Positions 1 through 7,356 of a DNA stretch of 8,949 nucleotides are shown here, in pieces. Location: the NCBI GenBank assembly GCA_964624065.1, contig CAZUWF010000048.1, positions 1 through 8,949 of the forward strand. Reading direction: 5' to 3'. The notes under the pieces are model-generated. The model was not told the origin of the DNA and did not search any database. It was given only the letters and a program-made list of their open reading frames with translations. This stretch comes from UBA7960 sp964624065 (GTDB taxonomy: Bacteria; Bacteroidota; Bacteroidia; Bacteroidales; UBA7960). The translations under genes were made by a program, and so were the position numbers. The stretch's first letter is position 1, and each line of letters begins with the position of its first letter.

Positions 1-314
1 AATTAATTCTTTGCGGGTAGCTAATTATTCTCACAAAGTATTATAGTCTTAACAATCTGTACCTTTTTTCAACAATTGGTTCATTTTTTCGATGCAAATT
101 GATTCGTTACCAATACCACACTTGCTTATTTGATTGCGGCCACGAAGGTTTTGGAAGAAAGTATAAATATGATGTTCGGTTTTAGAATGCGACCGGCAAA
201 TATTTGCTTTCAAATGGTGTGCAATCCGGTATCCATATTATGCAGAACCTACAAGCATTTGTTTATTTTGCCTGAATCAATCTGCCAAATGGCGTACCCC
301 CAGGGAGCCTTATA

Positions 315-461
315 TTAATTGGTTGGCTCAACCCACACCTGCCAAAAGGCCGCCCATACCGGGATTTGATAATGTTGCCCTAAAATCGACCCACCGTAGT
401 GGGTGGCCAAAAAGATCATTACCCAAAATCCAACGGTTTTCAACCTCGCCAAACTTTCCAT
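315..461 (-). CDS. Candidate Trp-rich hydrophobic microprotein (48 aa), uncertain
   Basis: ATG at 461, TAA at 315-317, 48 residues, divergent from ftsK. The peptide begins MESLARLKTVGFWVMIFLAT and ends QVWVEPTN. Residues 10-19 are strongly hydrophobic, and a second apolar stretch (about residues 33-44) follows a short polar loop. It contains four tryptophans, W13, W36, W40 and W43, which is very high for its size. The layout suggests a possible membrane or membrane-associated small protein, but I recognise no family. Against it: no Shine-Dalgarno or clear TAnnTTTG element precedes it, and the same DNA is open in another minus-strand frame (328-465, 45 aa) and on the plus strand (323-523). It may simply be chance openness. 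Recorded because it is too short for usual length cut-offs. Confidence 0.2.
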   Translation of the reverse strand: MESLARLKTVGFWVMIFLATHYGGSILGQHYQIPVWAAFWQVWVEPTN

Positions 462-480
462 ACATTGTTAACTTCTTTAT

Positions 481-488
481 TAACTTTG
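481..488 (+). promoter_or_regulatory. Bacteroidota-type -7 promoter element for ftsK
   Basis: TAACTTTG followed by C exactly fits the Bacteroidota -7 consensus TAnnTTTG. It ends 35 bases before the ftsK ATG, which would give a leader of roughly 30 bases. No TTG is at the usual -33 spacing; the nearest (465-467) leaves only a 13-base spacer. Transcription from here probably covers lolA as well. Confidence 0.6.
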
Positions 489-523
489 CGAATTGTTTGC
501 AATACCAAGAAAAAATATTTTAG

Positions 524-3067
524 ATGAGCAACCAGTCCAGAAACATCAAACGCAAGAATTCAGACAAATCGGGCAAGAGTGGGACTGAAATGCCGGGGGG
601 CGAATTGAGTATGAAATCAATAAAGGCATTTTTCAAAAGCAAGAGGTTCAAGAAAACTTTGGGCCTTACTTTGATCCTTTTTTCCATTTTTATGGCCTCT
701 TCTTTTGTGTCGTACTTGTTTACTTGGCAAAGGGACAACCATTTGGTTGGAGTAAATTACTTCGATTGGGGTCTTATTTGGAATTCGTCTCTCACGGCCG
801 AGAATGCTATGGGCAGGCTCGGGGCGGTTTTGGCCCATTTGTCCGTTTACTGGGGATTTGGAATTGCATCAATTTTGTTTACATTGATTTTTTTCAACCA
901 CGGCTTCAAGGTTCTTTTCGAGACAAGGCTTCTCCCCGGTTTGAAGACTCTTTTCTATTCACTATTTATAATAGTTTGGGTTTCATTGGTTCTTGGATTC
1001 TTTTTCAGATCATCGGGGCAAGCTATTTTGGGTGGGGTTTTTGGCTTTGAGGCAAACAACTGGCTTAAGGGAACCATTGGCAATTTCGGCATATTTTTCT
1101 TGTTGTTATTCTCAATGTTTGGGTTCATAATCGTGGCATTCAATCCCAACCTTTCGGGAGTTCCGATCTTGCTGGCTCGATTCTTTAAAGGTTTGAAACC
1201 CAATAGGGGTACAAAGTTTATTGATGAAAGAGCAATGGAAAATCCCCCTCCCATAATTGCCACAAACGATGGTTTTTCGGGTGATGATTTTGTTTTTGAA
1301 ATAAGGAAAAAGCCCATCGAAAAACCCGCCAACGGGAAAGATGCCGACGATGGAAATTTATCCTTTGAGGTCAATTACGGTGAGGAAGAGCCCATAGTGG
1401 CTCACTTTAAACCAGATGAGGCCACCCGTAATTCGGAACCTTTAATTCGCCCCGATTTTGAAATTGAAACGGGTAAAATTACCGGAGCCAATTACGAGGT
1501 TATTGATGACCCCTCCCATTTTGGCACAAACGGAGACATGCCCGACCTCTCGCATCTTGGTCCTTATGACCCAACTCTCGATTTGCCCGATTACAAAATT
1601 CCAGATCTATCGCTTCTGGAGGATTACGGAAGCAATACAATACAAGTAAACAAGCAAGAGCTCGAGGCCAACAAGAACCGCATTATCGAAACCCTGAATA
1701 ATTATGCCATCCAAATAGAGAGGATAAAGGCAACCATTGGCCCCACGGTTACCCTTTACGAGATAATTCCCGCTCCCGGAGTCAGGATTTCCAAAATCAA
1801 GAACCTGGAAAACGACATCGCCTTAAGTTTAGCGGCTCTTGGCATTCGTATCATAGCACCAATACCTGGTAAGGGGACCATCGGGATTGAGGTGCCCAAT
1901 GCCAACCCCGAAATTGTTTCTATGCGTTCGATCCTGGCCAGCGAGCGTTTCCAGAATTCGCATTTCGAGCTTCCGGTAGGATTGGGAAAGACAATTGCAA
2001 ACGAAACCTACATTGCCGACCTGACCAAGATGCCCCACTTGCTTATGGCAGGTGCCACGGGCCAGGGAAAATCGGTGGGATTGAATGCCATTATCACCTC
2101 CATACTTTACAAGAAACACCCTTCGCAGGTAAAGTTTGTTTTGGTGGATCCCAAAAAAGTGGAGCTTACATTGTTTTCGAAAATTGAAAGGCACTTTCTT
2201 GCCAAGTTGCCCGACTTGGAAGATGCCATTGTTACTGAAACGAAGGAGGTTACCCGAACCATAATTTCGCTTACCATAGAAATGGACAATCGCTACGATA
2301 TGCTGAAGGATGCCCAGGTCAGGAATATCAAGGAATACAACGCAAAGTTTGTGGAGAGGAGGTTGAATCCGCGCAAGGGTCACAGATATATGCCTTACAT
2401 TGTGGTTTTCGTTGATGAATTTGCCGATTTGATAATGACCGCCGGCAAGGAGATCGAGCTTCCCATAGCCAGATTGGCGCAACTGGCCAGAGCAGTGGGC
2501 ATCCACTTGGTTATTGCTACTCAGAGGCCATCAGTAAATATCATCACCGGAACTATCAAGGCCAATTTCCCCGCAAGGGTTGCCTTTAAGGTTACTTCAA
2601 AAATTGATTCTCGCACAATCCTCGATACGGGTGGTGCCGACCAGTTGATTGGCCGCGGCGATATGCTTCTTTCCAGCAGTAGCAACCTTATAAGGCTTCA
2701 ATGTGCATTTATCGACACTCCCGAGATTGACAGGATTACCGACTTCATTGGGTCGCAGAGGGCGTATCCCGAGCCATTTGCCTTGCCCGAATATTTTGAT
2801 GACGAAGGTGGTTCCGAACAGGAGGCCCTTGACCCCTCCGAGCGAGACGAAATGTTTGAAGAAGCTGCTCGGTTGGTTGTGGCCACCCAACAGGGTTCAA
2901 CTTCACTGATACAGCGAAAACTCAAGCTTGGTTACAATCGTGCCGGAAGGATAGTTGACCAATTGGAAGCTGCCGGAATTGTCGGTCCATTTGAGGGAAG
3001 CAAGGCCAGAGAAGTAAGAATTAAGGATCCGATGACTTTGGAACAGATTTTGAGAGGTGGTTCTTGA
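524..3067 (+). CDS. ftsK: DNA translocase FtsK/SpoIIIE family
   Basis: Septum-anchored, ATP-driven double-stranded DNA pump that moves chromosome termini out of the closing septum and, in the characterised family, activates XerCD recombination at dif. The protein has 847 residues, normal for Bacteroidota FtsK. Residues 1-44 are basic and cytoplasmic. Four membrane helices lie at about 45-67, 101-125, 143-161 and 186-206. An acidic linker (about 207-375) precedes the motor: alpha domain about 376-470, then the RecA-like beta domain with Walker A GATGQGKS at 510-517 and Walker B ending D631-E632. ATQRPSVNIITG and the ILDTGGADQLIGRGDML motif follow. A C-terminal winged-helix gamma domain (about 785-840) should read the polarity sequences. 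Walker A has GQGKS where E. coli FtsK has GSGKS; I believe this is usual in the phylum. The first ATG is chosen because it follows the promoter at a sensible distance; ATGs at codons 23 and 30 are alternatives before the first helix. No Shine-Dalgarno is present. lolA follows after 33 bases. Confidence 0.97.
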   Translation: MSNQSRNIKRKNSDKSGKSGTEMPGGELSMKSIKAFFKSKRFKKTLGLTLILFSIFMASSFVSYLFTWQRDNHLVGVNYFDWGLIWNSSLTAENAMGRLGAVLAHLSVYWGFGIASILFTLIFFNHGFKVLFETRLLPGLKTLFYSLFIIVWVSLVLGFFFRSSGQAILGGVFGFEANNWLKGTIGNFGIFFLLLFSMFGFIIVAFNPNLSGVPILLARFFKGLKPNRGTKFIDERAMENPPPIIATNDGFSGDDFVFEIRKKPIEKPANGKDADDGNLSFEVNYGEEEPIVAHFKPDEATRNSEPLIRPDFEIETGKITGANYEVIDDPSHFGTNGDMPDLSHLGPYDPTLDLPDYKIPDLSLLEDYGSNTIQVNKQELEANKNRIIETLNNYAIQIERIKATIGPTVTLYEIIPAPGVRISKIKNLENDIALSLAALGIRIIAPIPGKGTIGIEVPNANPEIVSMRSILASERFQNSHFELPVGLGKTIANETYIADLTKMPHLLMAGATGQGKSVGLNAIITSILYKKHPSQVKFVLVDPKKVELTLFSKIERHFLAKLPDLEDAIVTETKEVTRTIISLTIEMDNRYDMLKDAQVRNIKEYNAKFVERRLNPRKGHRYMPYIVVFVDEFADLIMTAGKEIELPIARLAQLARAVGIHLVIATQRPSVNIITGTIKANFPARVAFKVTSKIDSRTILDTGGADQLIGRGDMLLSSSSNLIRLQCAFIDTPEIDRITDFIGSQRAYPEPFALPEYFDDEGGSEQEALDPSERDEMFEEAARLVVATQQGSTSLIQRKLKLGYNRAGRIVDQLEAAGIVGPFEGSKAREVRIKDPMTLEQILRGGS

Positions 3068-3100
3068 GTAATTACTTCGTTTTTTCAAAACATACCTTAA

Positions 3101-3748
3101 ATGAAAATCAAGGCCATATCATTAGCCCTAACTCTTTCTTTATCAGGGTTTGCAAACCAGCCAAGGCCGGCCGAAATCAAGGGCGCAAAATTGCTTGCCG
3201 AGGCAGGCAAGGTAATCAAGGGAAACAACTCGTACCGAATCATTTTTTCTCTCGAATTAGAAAACCCTTCCCTCAAGCTGAAGGAAACCAGCAGGGGTCT
3301 CTTGCTAACCAGCGGTAACATGTATTACATGGAAGCGGATGGCAATATTTTTGTTTCAGATGGAACAACAACCTGGGCATACTATATCAAAAACAACGAA
3401 GTTCACATTGACTTGCTTGCAAATAACCCAGACAATCCCACTCCGACTTCTGTTTTAAATGGTTTCGAAAAGAAGTTTAATGCCAAGCACATCAAGCAAG
3501 AAACGCATAAGGGCCGCAAGGTAGAGGTTGTTGACCTTATGCCAAAAACCACCTACATGTTTCACAAGGTTAGGGTTGGGATTGACTTTAAGACCAAAAT
3601 GTTGGTTTACACCATTGCCTACGACAGGGAGGGAGGTTATACCCGGTTTGAATTTGATAGGGTGGAAGCAAACCCTAACATTCCTCGCGACAAGTTTAGG
3701 TTCAATGCTGGTTCTTTCCCAGGCATCGAGGTTGTTGACTTAAGGTAA
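3101..3748 (+). CDS. lolA: Outer-membrane lipoprotein carrier protein LolA
   Basis: Periplasmic chaperone that takes lipoproteins released by the LolCDE ABC transporter and carries them across the periplasm to the outer membrane. The protein has 215 residues, including a short signal peptide: K2 and K4, a hydrophobic core at about 5-15, and likely cleavage after GFA at residue 18. The mature part shows the pattern of the family's curved beta-sheet: an early strand around SYRIIFSLEL, then RGLLLTSGNMYYMEADGNIF, the VSDGTTTWAYY segment, a loop rich in Asn and Pro, and late strands around VRVGIDFKTKMLVYTIAYD. There is no lipobox cysteine, so it is soluble. It lies 33 bases after ftsK on the same strand with no promoter element of its own visible, so co-transcription is likely; ftsK-lolA adjacency recurs in Bacteroidota as I recall it. 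LolB, the usual outer-membrane receptor, is generally not recognised in this phylum, so the final step may differ. The assignment rests on fold pattern, length, signal peptide and context. Confidence 0.9.
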   Translation: MKIKAISLALTLSLSGFANQPRPAEIKGAKLLAEAGKVIKGNNSYRIIFSLELENPSLKLKETSRGLLLTSGNMYYMEADGNIFVSDGTTTWAYYIKNNEVHIDLLANNPDNPTPTSVLNGFEKKFNAKHIKQETHKGRKVEVVDLMPKTTYMFHKVRVGIDFKTKMLVYTIAYDREGGYTRFEFDRVEANPNIPRDKFRFNAGSFPGIEVVDLR

Positions 3749-3759
3749 GCACTTAGGGG

Positions 3760-5649
3760 TCATTTGCGCAAAGCACAAGTTTTTTCAAGGTTGTTGAACC
3801 TGTACAAGATCAGGTTTGAGTTTATCCAACCGTTTTCGTTTGAACCAAACCGTTCGAAAGGAACAAGTGGGGTATTTGTTTCGAGTGATTTCTCCAAGCA
3901 TATTGCAAAATCACTACCGTACTTAACGAGCAAATCAAAAAACATGTAGGCTGTTTGTGCCCCCCAAAAAGCGTAACTGTTTGGTCGCTCAAGGAAGACA
4001 CTCCTAAATCTTCTTGAATAATCCCGGTTGGAAATTTTATGCATATCCACGAAATCGGTTGAAAGAATATGAACGTTTAGAGACTCGTAAACTTTTAGGT
4101 CAATGGTTTGAAACTCCTCCCATCGTGATGGTCCAATCAACATTATGTCGAACGTTCCGGTGGATGCGGGATTATTGGCAGATAGCGAATTCAGTTCTTG
4201 CATCATGTTCGAAACCATTACTTCATTGCCTACAAGGGTTACGATAATATTTTTTTTATTTGGTTGGAGCAACCTTATAATTTGTGCAACAGACCCACCC
4301 TGGCCAAGAACTACTTCCTTCAACGAATTACCATTTGCAGCCATACTTCCTACCGGCTGGTTTGGGATGAGGCTCCCGGTTCGCATTGCGCCAACAAACG
4401 AACCATTCATAAAGTAGCCACCGGAATTAACATCAACTTGTTTGGTGTTGATTGCCCTTTTGAAATCACTAATTAGCGGGATGACTTCCGAGACATTGTT
4501 GTGAACCAGGATGAGGTTTTGCCCAGAATACTTACTCCTCAAAAATCCGGCAAGCTTGACCAATTGATTTTGTGTTGATGGCACGGCTTGAAACAAATTA
4601 CTGTTGTTTGAAAGCTGTTGGTTGCCTGGTAGCAGGGGCGAAACCACCGATATGCCTTTTCTCTTGGCAAAAGAAACTATTAGGTTAAGTGTTTCTTGAT
4701 AGAACGGACCAATTATCAAATCCATACTTTCCATAACCGGCTTTTCAAGTATTTCAACAGCCTGGTTTGTTTCCCTCCCAAGGTCAAAAGTATGAAGTAT
4801 AATGTCTGCACCTTTTTGGCTTATTGAATCCAAAGCAATTAAAACTCCTTGGTAGTATGGTAAAAAGGTAAAGGAGGCATGGTCTCTCCTCATCCCCGTA
4901 GTACTTTCATCAAACCTATCAAGGAAAAGGGGAATAAGCAGCGCCACGTTGTACTGTGGTTTCTTTGCGCGGGTACTGCAATCAAATTGACTAGTTTTAT
5001 CTCTTGGGTCTTTCATCAGGCCAACGGGCCAAGGTGTGCTCTTGGTGATTGGCGGAGTAGGAGGGGAGGCGGTGCCGACTTTTGGTATCAAGAGTTCCTG
5101 GCCAACATTTATTCCCTTTAACAATTCGGGATGGTTGGGGTTCGATTCAGCAATTTTGATGGTTGTTACCCGATATGCCCTTCCAATACCATAGAGGGTC
5201 TGGCCTTGCTCCACCGTGTGAATGTAATAATCATTGCCGTTTATGGAGGTTTCCTTTGACGATTTTTCTATTATATTGGTGGGTGTAGATATCTGCTTTG
5301 ACGCTTCGATAGCTGGCGCAGCCATAACCGTAGGTGGTTCGTTGCTGTGGCTTGTTGAAAACCCCGAAACCGGAATTCTTATAATCTGGCCGATATTTAC
5401 TCCCTTCGAAATTTCGGGAAGGGTTGGGTTTGCCTCAATGATGGTGGCGGTTGTTACTCCGTATTTCCTTGCAATTCCAAAAAGGGTTTGGTTTTCTTTT
5501 ACCGTGTGGTGGTAAAACGTTTTTCCTTCAACAACCTCTTTAACATCAGAAATTTCTACCGCGGCTGGCGTAAATTGCCCAGAAACCCTAATGGTGGGTA
5601 CAAGCAATAACAAACAACCAAGCAAAATTACTAAATATTTGGTAATCAT
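3760..5649 (-). CDS. Secreted protein with two LysM domains and a type-I periplasmic-binding-like domain
   Basis: 629 residues, probably periplasmic and bound to peptidoglycan. A signal peptide covers residues 1-24 (K4, a Leu/Ile-rich core, likely cleavage after VSG before Q25). LysM repeat 1 is at about 45-93 and repeat 2 at about 141-189. They share the pattern HTV...QTL.GI.R.Y.VTT...I.E.NP..PE..KG.N.GQ...IP and so look like an internal duplication. Both are followed by Pro/Ser/Thr-rich linkers (94-140, 190-232). From about 233 (YNVALLIPLFLDRF) to 625 the protein resembles the type-I periplasmic binding fold of LivJ/LivK amino-acid receptors: a GVLIALDSI helix, MDLIIGPFYQETLNLIVSFA, GISVVSPLLPG and DIMLIGPSRW. 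No transporter membrane or ATPase genes are adjacent, so a role as a transport receptor is doubtful; a structural or regulatory role at the wall is an inference. The gene is downstream of guaA on the same strand (125-base gap) and convergent with lolA (11-base gap). Start: ATG at 5649 directly begins the signal peptide. Confidence 0.9.
   Translation of the reverse strand: MITKYLVILLGCLLLLVPTIRVSGQFTPAAVEISDVKEVVEGKTFYHHTVKENQTLFGIARKYGVTTATIIEANPTLPEISKGVNIGQIIRIPVSGFSTSHSNEPPTVMAAPAIEASKQISTPTNIIEKSSKETSINGNDYYIHTVEQGQTLYGIGRAYRVTTIKIAESNPNHPELLKGINVGQELLIPKVGTASPPTPPITKSTPWPVGLMKDPRDKTSQFDCSTRAKKPQYNVALLIPLFLDRFDESTTGMRRDHASFTFLPYYQGVLIALDSISQKGADIILHTFDLGRETNQAVEILEKPVMESMDLIIGPFYQETLNLIVSFAKRKGISVVSPLLPGNQQLSNNSNLFQAVPSTQNQLVKLAGFLRSKYSGQNLILVHNNVSEVIPLISDFKRAINTKQVDVNSGGYFMNGSFVGAMRTGSLIPNQPVGSMAANGNSLKEVVLGQGGSVAQIIRLLQPNKKNIIVTLVGNEVMVSNMMQELNSLSANNPASTGTFDIMLIGPSRWEEFQTIDLKVYESLNVHILSTDFVDMHKISNRDYSRRFRSVFLERPNSYAFWGAQTAYMFFDLLVKYGSDFAICLEKSLETNTPLVPFERFGSNENGWINSNLILYRFNNLEKTCALRK
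5083..5517 (-). repeat. Internal duplication: two LysM repeats
   Basis: Two homologous blocks of about 49 codons within the LysM gene, at 5371-5517 and 5083-5229 on the minus strand. At protein level they match at the core LysM positions: HTV, QTL, GI.R.Y, VTT, NP..PE, KG.N.GQ and IP. DNA similarity is still visible around the NP..PE and KG segments. LysM domains bind N-acetylglucosamine-containing glycans such as peptidoglycan. Confidence 0.8.
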
Positions 5650-5774
5650 TTCTTTCGAAAGTTTAAATATTTGTGGCGGATCATCTTGGGGTGATTAAGT
5701 AGCTAATGACCACCACCCAAAAACTACGGACTATTATTTTTTTTTGTAATTGGCAATTTTCAAGTATTCCTTTT
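5650..5774 (-). other. Spacer between guaA and the LysM gene
   Basis: 125 bases with no gene. Read on the minus strand it has an A-run about 35-45 bases after guaA's stop and no stable hairpin followed by a T-run, so no intrinsic terminator for guaA is evident and read-through into the LysM gene is possible. No exact TAnnTTTG lies before the LysM gene; the nearest resemblance, TAAACTTTC at 5656-5664, is imperfect. The 10-base palindrome CTTTCGAAAG at 5652-5661 sits two bases from the start codon. Confidence 0.5.
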
Positions 5775-7304
5775 TCACTCCCACTCTATAGTTGCAGGTG
5801 GTTTTGAACTAATGTCGTAAGCCACACGATTAACTCCCTTGACGTTGTTTATAATCTTTGACGAAACTTTTGCCAGAAAATTATATGGGAGGTGCACCCA
5901 GTCGGCGGTCATTCCATCGGTTGATTCTACCGCCCTAAGAACAACCACGTTTTCATAGGTGCGTTCGTCGCCCATAACTCCTACGCTTTGAACGGGTAGC
6001 AAAATAGCCAGCGCCTGCCAAGTTTTATCGTACAGGCCATCATTTTTCAATTCGGAGATGAAAATATCGTCAACTTCCTGAAGTATCTCAACCTTTTTGG
6101 CAGTAACTTCCCCAAGAATTCTAATGCCCAGGCCAGGTCCCGGAAATGGATGCCTTTCTAGAAGCGAGGAGGGAATTCCGAGGCTCCTGCCAACTCGCCT
6201 CACCTCATCCTTGAAAAGGGAGCTTAGCGGTTCTACTATTTTAAGCTTCATTAAATCGGGCAAGCCACCCACGTTGTGATGCGACTTGATGGTTGCCGAA
6301 GGGCCTTTTACCGAAACAGATTCAATAACATCGGGGTAGATGGTCCCTTGAGCAAGCCACGTTACATCTTCAATTTCGTGAGCTTCCCTGTCGAAAACTT
6401 CAATAAAAATCCTACCAATTGTTTTTCGTTTTTGCTCCGGCTCGGAAATGCCTCTAAGGGCCTCGAGGAACAGGTGAGCCGCCCGTACCCCTTTCACTTT
6501 CAAACCCATTCCCCTGTAAGATTCCAGAACTTGGGCGAACTCGTTTTTGCGTAACAAACCATTATCCACGAAAATGCAATGAAGCTGATCGCCTATGGCC
6601 TTGTGCAGCAGCACCCCCGCCACGCTCGAATCAACCCCACCAGATAAACCCAGAACAACCTTTTGGTTGCCTAGTTTGCTTTTCAAAGCATCAATAGTGG
6701 CCGAAATGAATGACTCTGGTGTCCAATCCTGGCTGCAATCACAAATTTTCCCCAAAAAGTTTTCCAAAACTTCCTTTCCGTTTTCTGAGTGAAACACCTC
6801 GGGGTGAAATTGAAGCCCAAAAATCTTACTGCTTGAATTGCTAAATGCAGCAATGCCAACATCGTTGGTTCGGGCAATCACGTTGAAATTTTCAGGCAGC
6901 CTTGTTATGCTGTCGGCATGCGACATCCAAACCTGCGAACCCAATCCTATACCCTCTAGCAACCTTTGATTGAATTCGATGAAAGACAGGTTGGCCCTGC
7001 CATACTCCCGAGTGTTTGATTTTTGAACCTCACCGCCATAGGTAATTGCAATTAGCTGAGCCCCATAGCATATCCCCAAGGTGGGTATGGCTGGCGGAAG
7101 GGCATCGAAGGTTATTCGGGGAGAATCTGGGTCGTTTACACTATATGGGCTACCAGAAAGAATAATGCCCCTCACCCCTTCCAAGTTGCCGGGAATATTG
7201 CTAAACGGGTGAATTTCGCAGTAAACGTTCAACTCTCGCACCCTACGGGCAATAAGCTGCGTGTATTGCGAACCAAAATCTAAGATGAGGATTTTTTCTT
7301 GCAT
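5775..7304 (-). CDS. guaA: GMP synthase (glutamine-hydrolysing)
   Basis: Final enzyme of GMP synthesis: XMP + ATP + glutamine gives GMP + AMP + PPi + glutamate, in the cytosol. Counting from ATG 7304 the protein has 509 residues, close to the usual length. The class-I glutamine amidotransferase domain (about 4-185) has the nucleophile C79 in GICYGAQ and H167/E169 in FHPEVFHSE. The ATP-pyrophosphatase domain has the PP-loop SGGVDSS at 221-227, QGTIYPDVIES at 319-329, KSHHNVGGLP at 340-349 and HPFPGPGLGIR at 385-395. The C-terminal XMP-binding/dimerisation domain ends KPPATIEWE. All catalytic motifs are intact. A TTG two codons upstream (7310) could lengthen the frame but lies inside the -7 promoter element, so ATG 7304 is preferred. 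The promoter is so close that the mRNA is predicted to be leaderless. Divergent from yggS; the LysM gene follows 125 bases downstream. Confidence 0.98.
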   Translation of the reverse strand: MQEKILILDFGSQYTQLIARRVRELNVYCEIHPFSNIPGNLEGVRGIILSGSPYSVNDPDSPRITFDALPPAIPTLGICYGAQLIAITYGGEVQKSNTREYGRANLSFIEFNQRLLEGIGLGSQVWMSHADSITRLPENFNVIARTNDVGIAAFSNSSSKIFGLQFHPEVFHSENGKEVLENFLGKICDCSQDWTPESFISATIDALKSKLGNQKVVLGLSGGVDSSVAGVLLHKAIGDQLHCIFVDNGLLRKNEFAQVLESYRGMGLKVKGVRAAHLFLEALRGISEPEQKRKTIGRIFIEVFDREAHEIEDVTWLAQGTIYPDVIESVSVKGPSATIKSHHNVGGLPDLMKLKIVEPLSSLFKDEVRRVGRSLGIPSSLLERHPFPGPGLGIRILGEVTAKKVEILQEVDDIFISELKNDGLYDKTWQALAILLPVQSVGVMGDERTYENVVVLRAVESTDGMTADWVHLPYNFLAKVSSKIINNVKGVNRVAYDISSKPPATIEWE

Positions 7305-7307
7305 GTG

Positions 7308-7315
7308 CAAAGTTA
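7308..7315 (-). promoter_or_regulatory. Bacteroidota-type -7 promoter element for guaA, three bases from the start codon
   Basis: On the minus strand TAACTTTG is followed by CAC and then the guaA ATG at 7304. It fits TAnnTTTG exactly. Since this element normally ends a few bases before the transcription start, the message should begin at or next to the A of the ATG. No TTG is present at the usual -33 distance; that zone instead holds CCAAACTT-type repeats. Confidence 0.6.
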
Positions 7316-7320
7316 GTAAA

Positions 7321-7347
7321 GAAGTTTGGAAAGTTTGGGGAGTTTGA
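7321..7347. repeat. Three tandem copies of a 9-base unit upstream of guaA
   Basis: Plus-strand units GAAGTTTGG, AAAGTTTGG and GGAGTTTGA follow one another with no gap (GTTTG at 7324, 7333 and 7342). They occupy the zone just upstream of the guaA -7 element. A degenerate relative, TTTGAAAGTTTA, occurs nearby at 7359-7370. They could be a binding site, a slippage-prone tract or low-complexity spacer DNA. Confidence 0.6.
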
Positions 7348-7356
7348 TTGTATAAT

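Larger units (their letters stand above)
1..523. other. Intergenic region upstream of ftsK, no convincing gene
   Basis: No recognisable protein, tRNA or rRNA is visible here. Open frames on the plus strand (130-318 and 323-523) encode peptides with no familiar motif; the first starts at a TTG. A 48-codon minus-strand frame at 315-461 is listed separately as a weak candidate. A perfect 6-bp hairpin with a CGTA loop lies at 389-404 (ACCCAC/GTGGGT), with no T-run after it on either strand. The ftsK promoter element is at 481-488. The stretch from about 130 to 460 is less AT-rich than the first 120 bases, so a decayed gene is possible, but I cannot identify one. Confidence 0.6.

Noticed and set aside
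130..318. 62-codon plus-strand frame upstream of ftsK
   Set aside because: Starts at a TTG, no promoter or ribosome-binding signal, no recognisable motif, unusual composition.
389..404. Perfect 6-bp hairpin upstream of ftsK
   Set aside because: Too short and without a T-run on either strand to be called a terminator; it may be chance or part of the candidate small ORF.
323..523. 66-codon plus-strand frame ending against ftsK
   Set aside because: Starts at a TTG and runs through the ftsK promoter element; the peptide shows no family features.
1829..2506. 225-codon frame antisense to ftsK
   Set aside because: It lies wholly opposite the conserved motor domain of ftsK, whose coding is unambiguous; the antisense peptide has no recognisable domain.
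3751..3785. Possible intrinsic terminator after lolA: ACTT/AAGT arms around TTTGCGCAAA, then six T
   Set aside because: The T-run is real, but the stem is weak, with 3-4 bp segments and loops, and it lies inside the coding end of the convergent LysM gene.
5652..5661. Palindrome CTTTCGAAAG next to the LysM gene start
   Set aside because: A 10-base AT-rich palindrome in isolation is common; no second copy or known regulator site supports an operator.
7305..7310. TTG start for guaA, two codons upstream of the ATG
   Set aside because: The TTG is part of the TAACTTTG promoter element and the ATG at 7304 gives the expected N-terminus.
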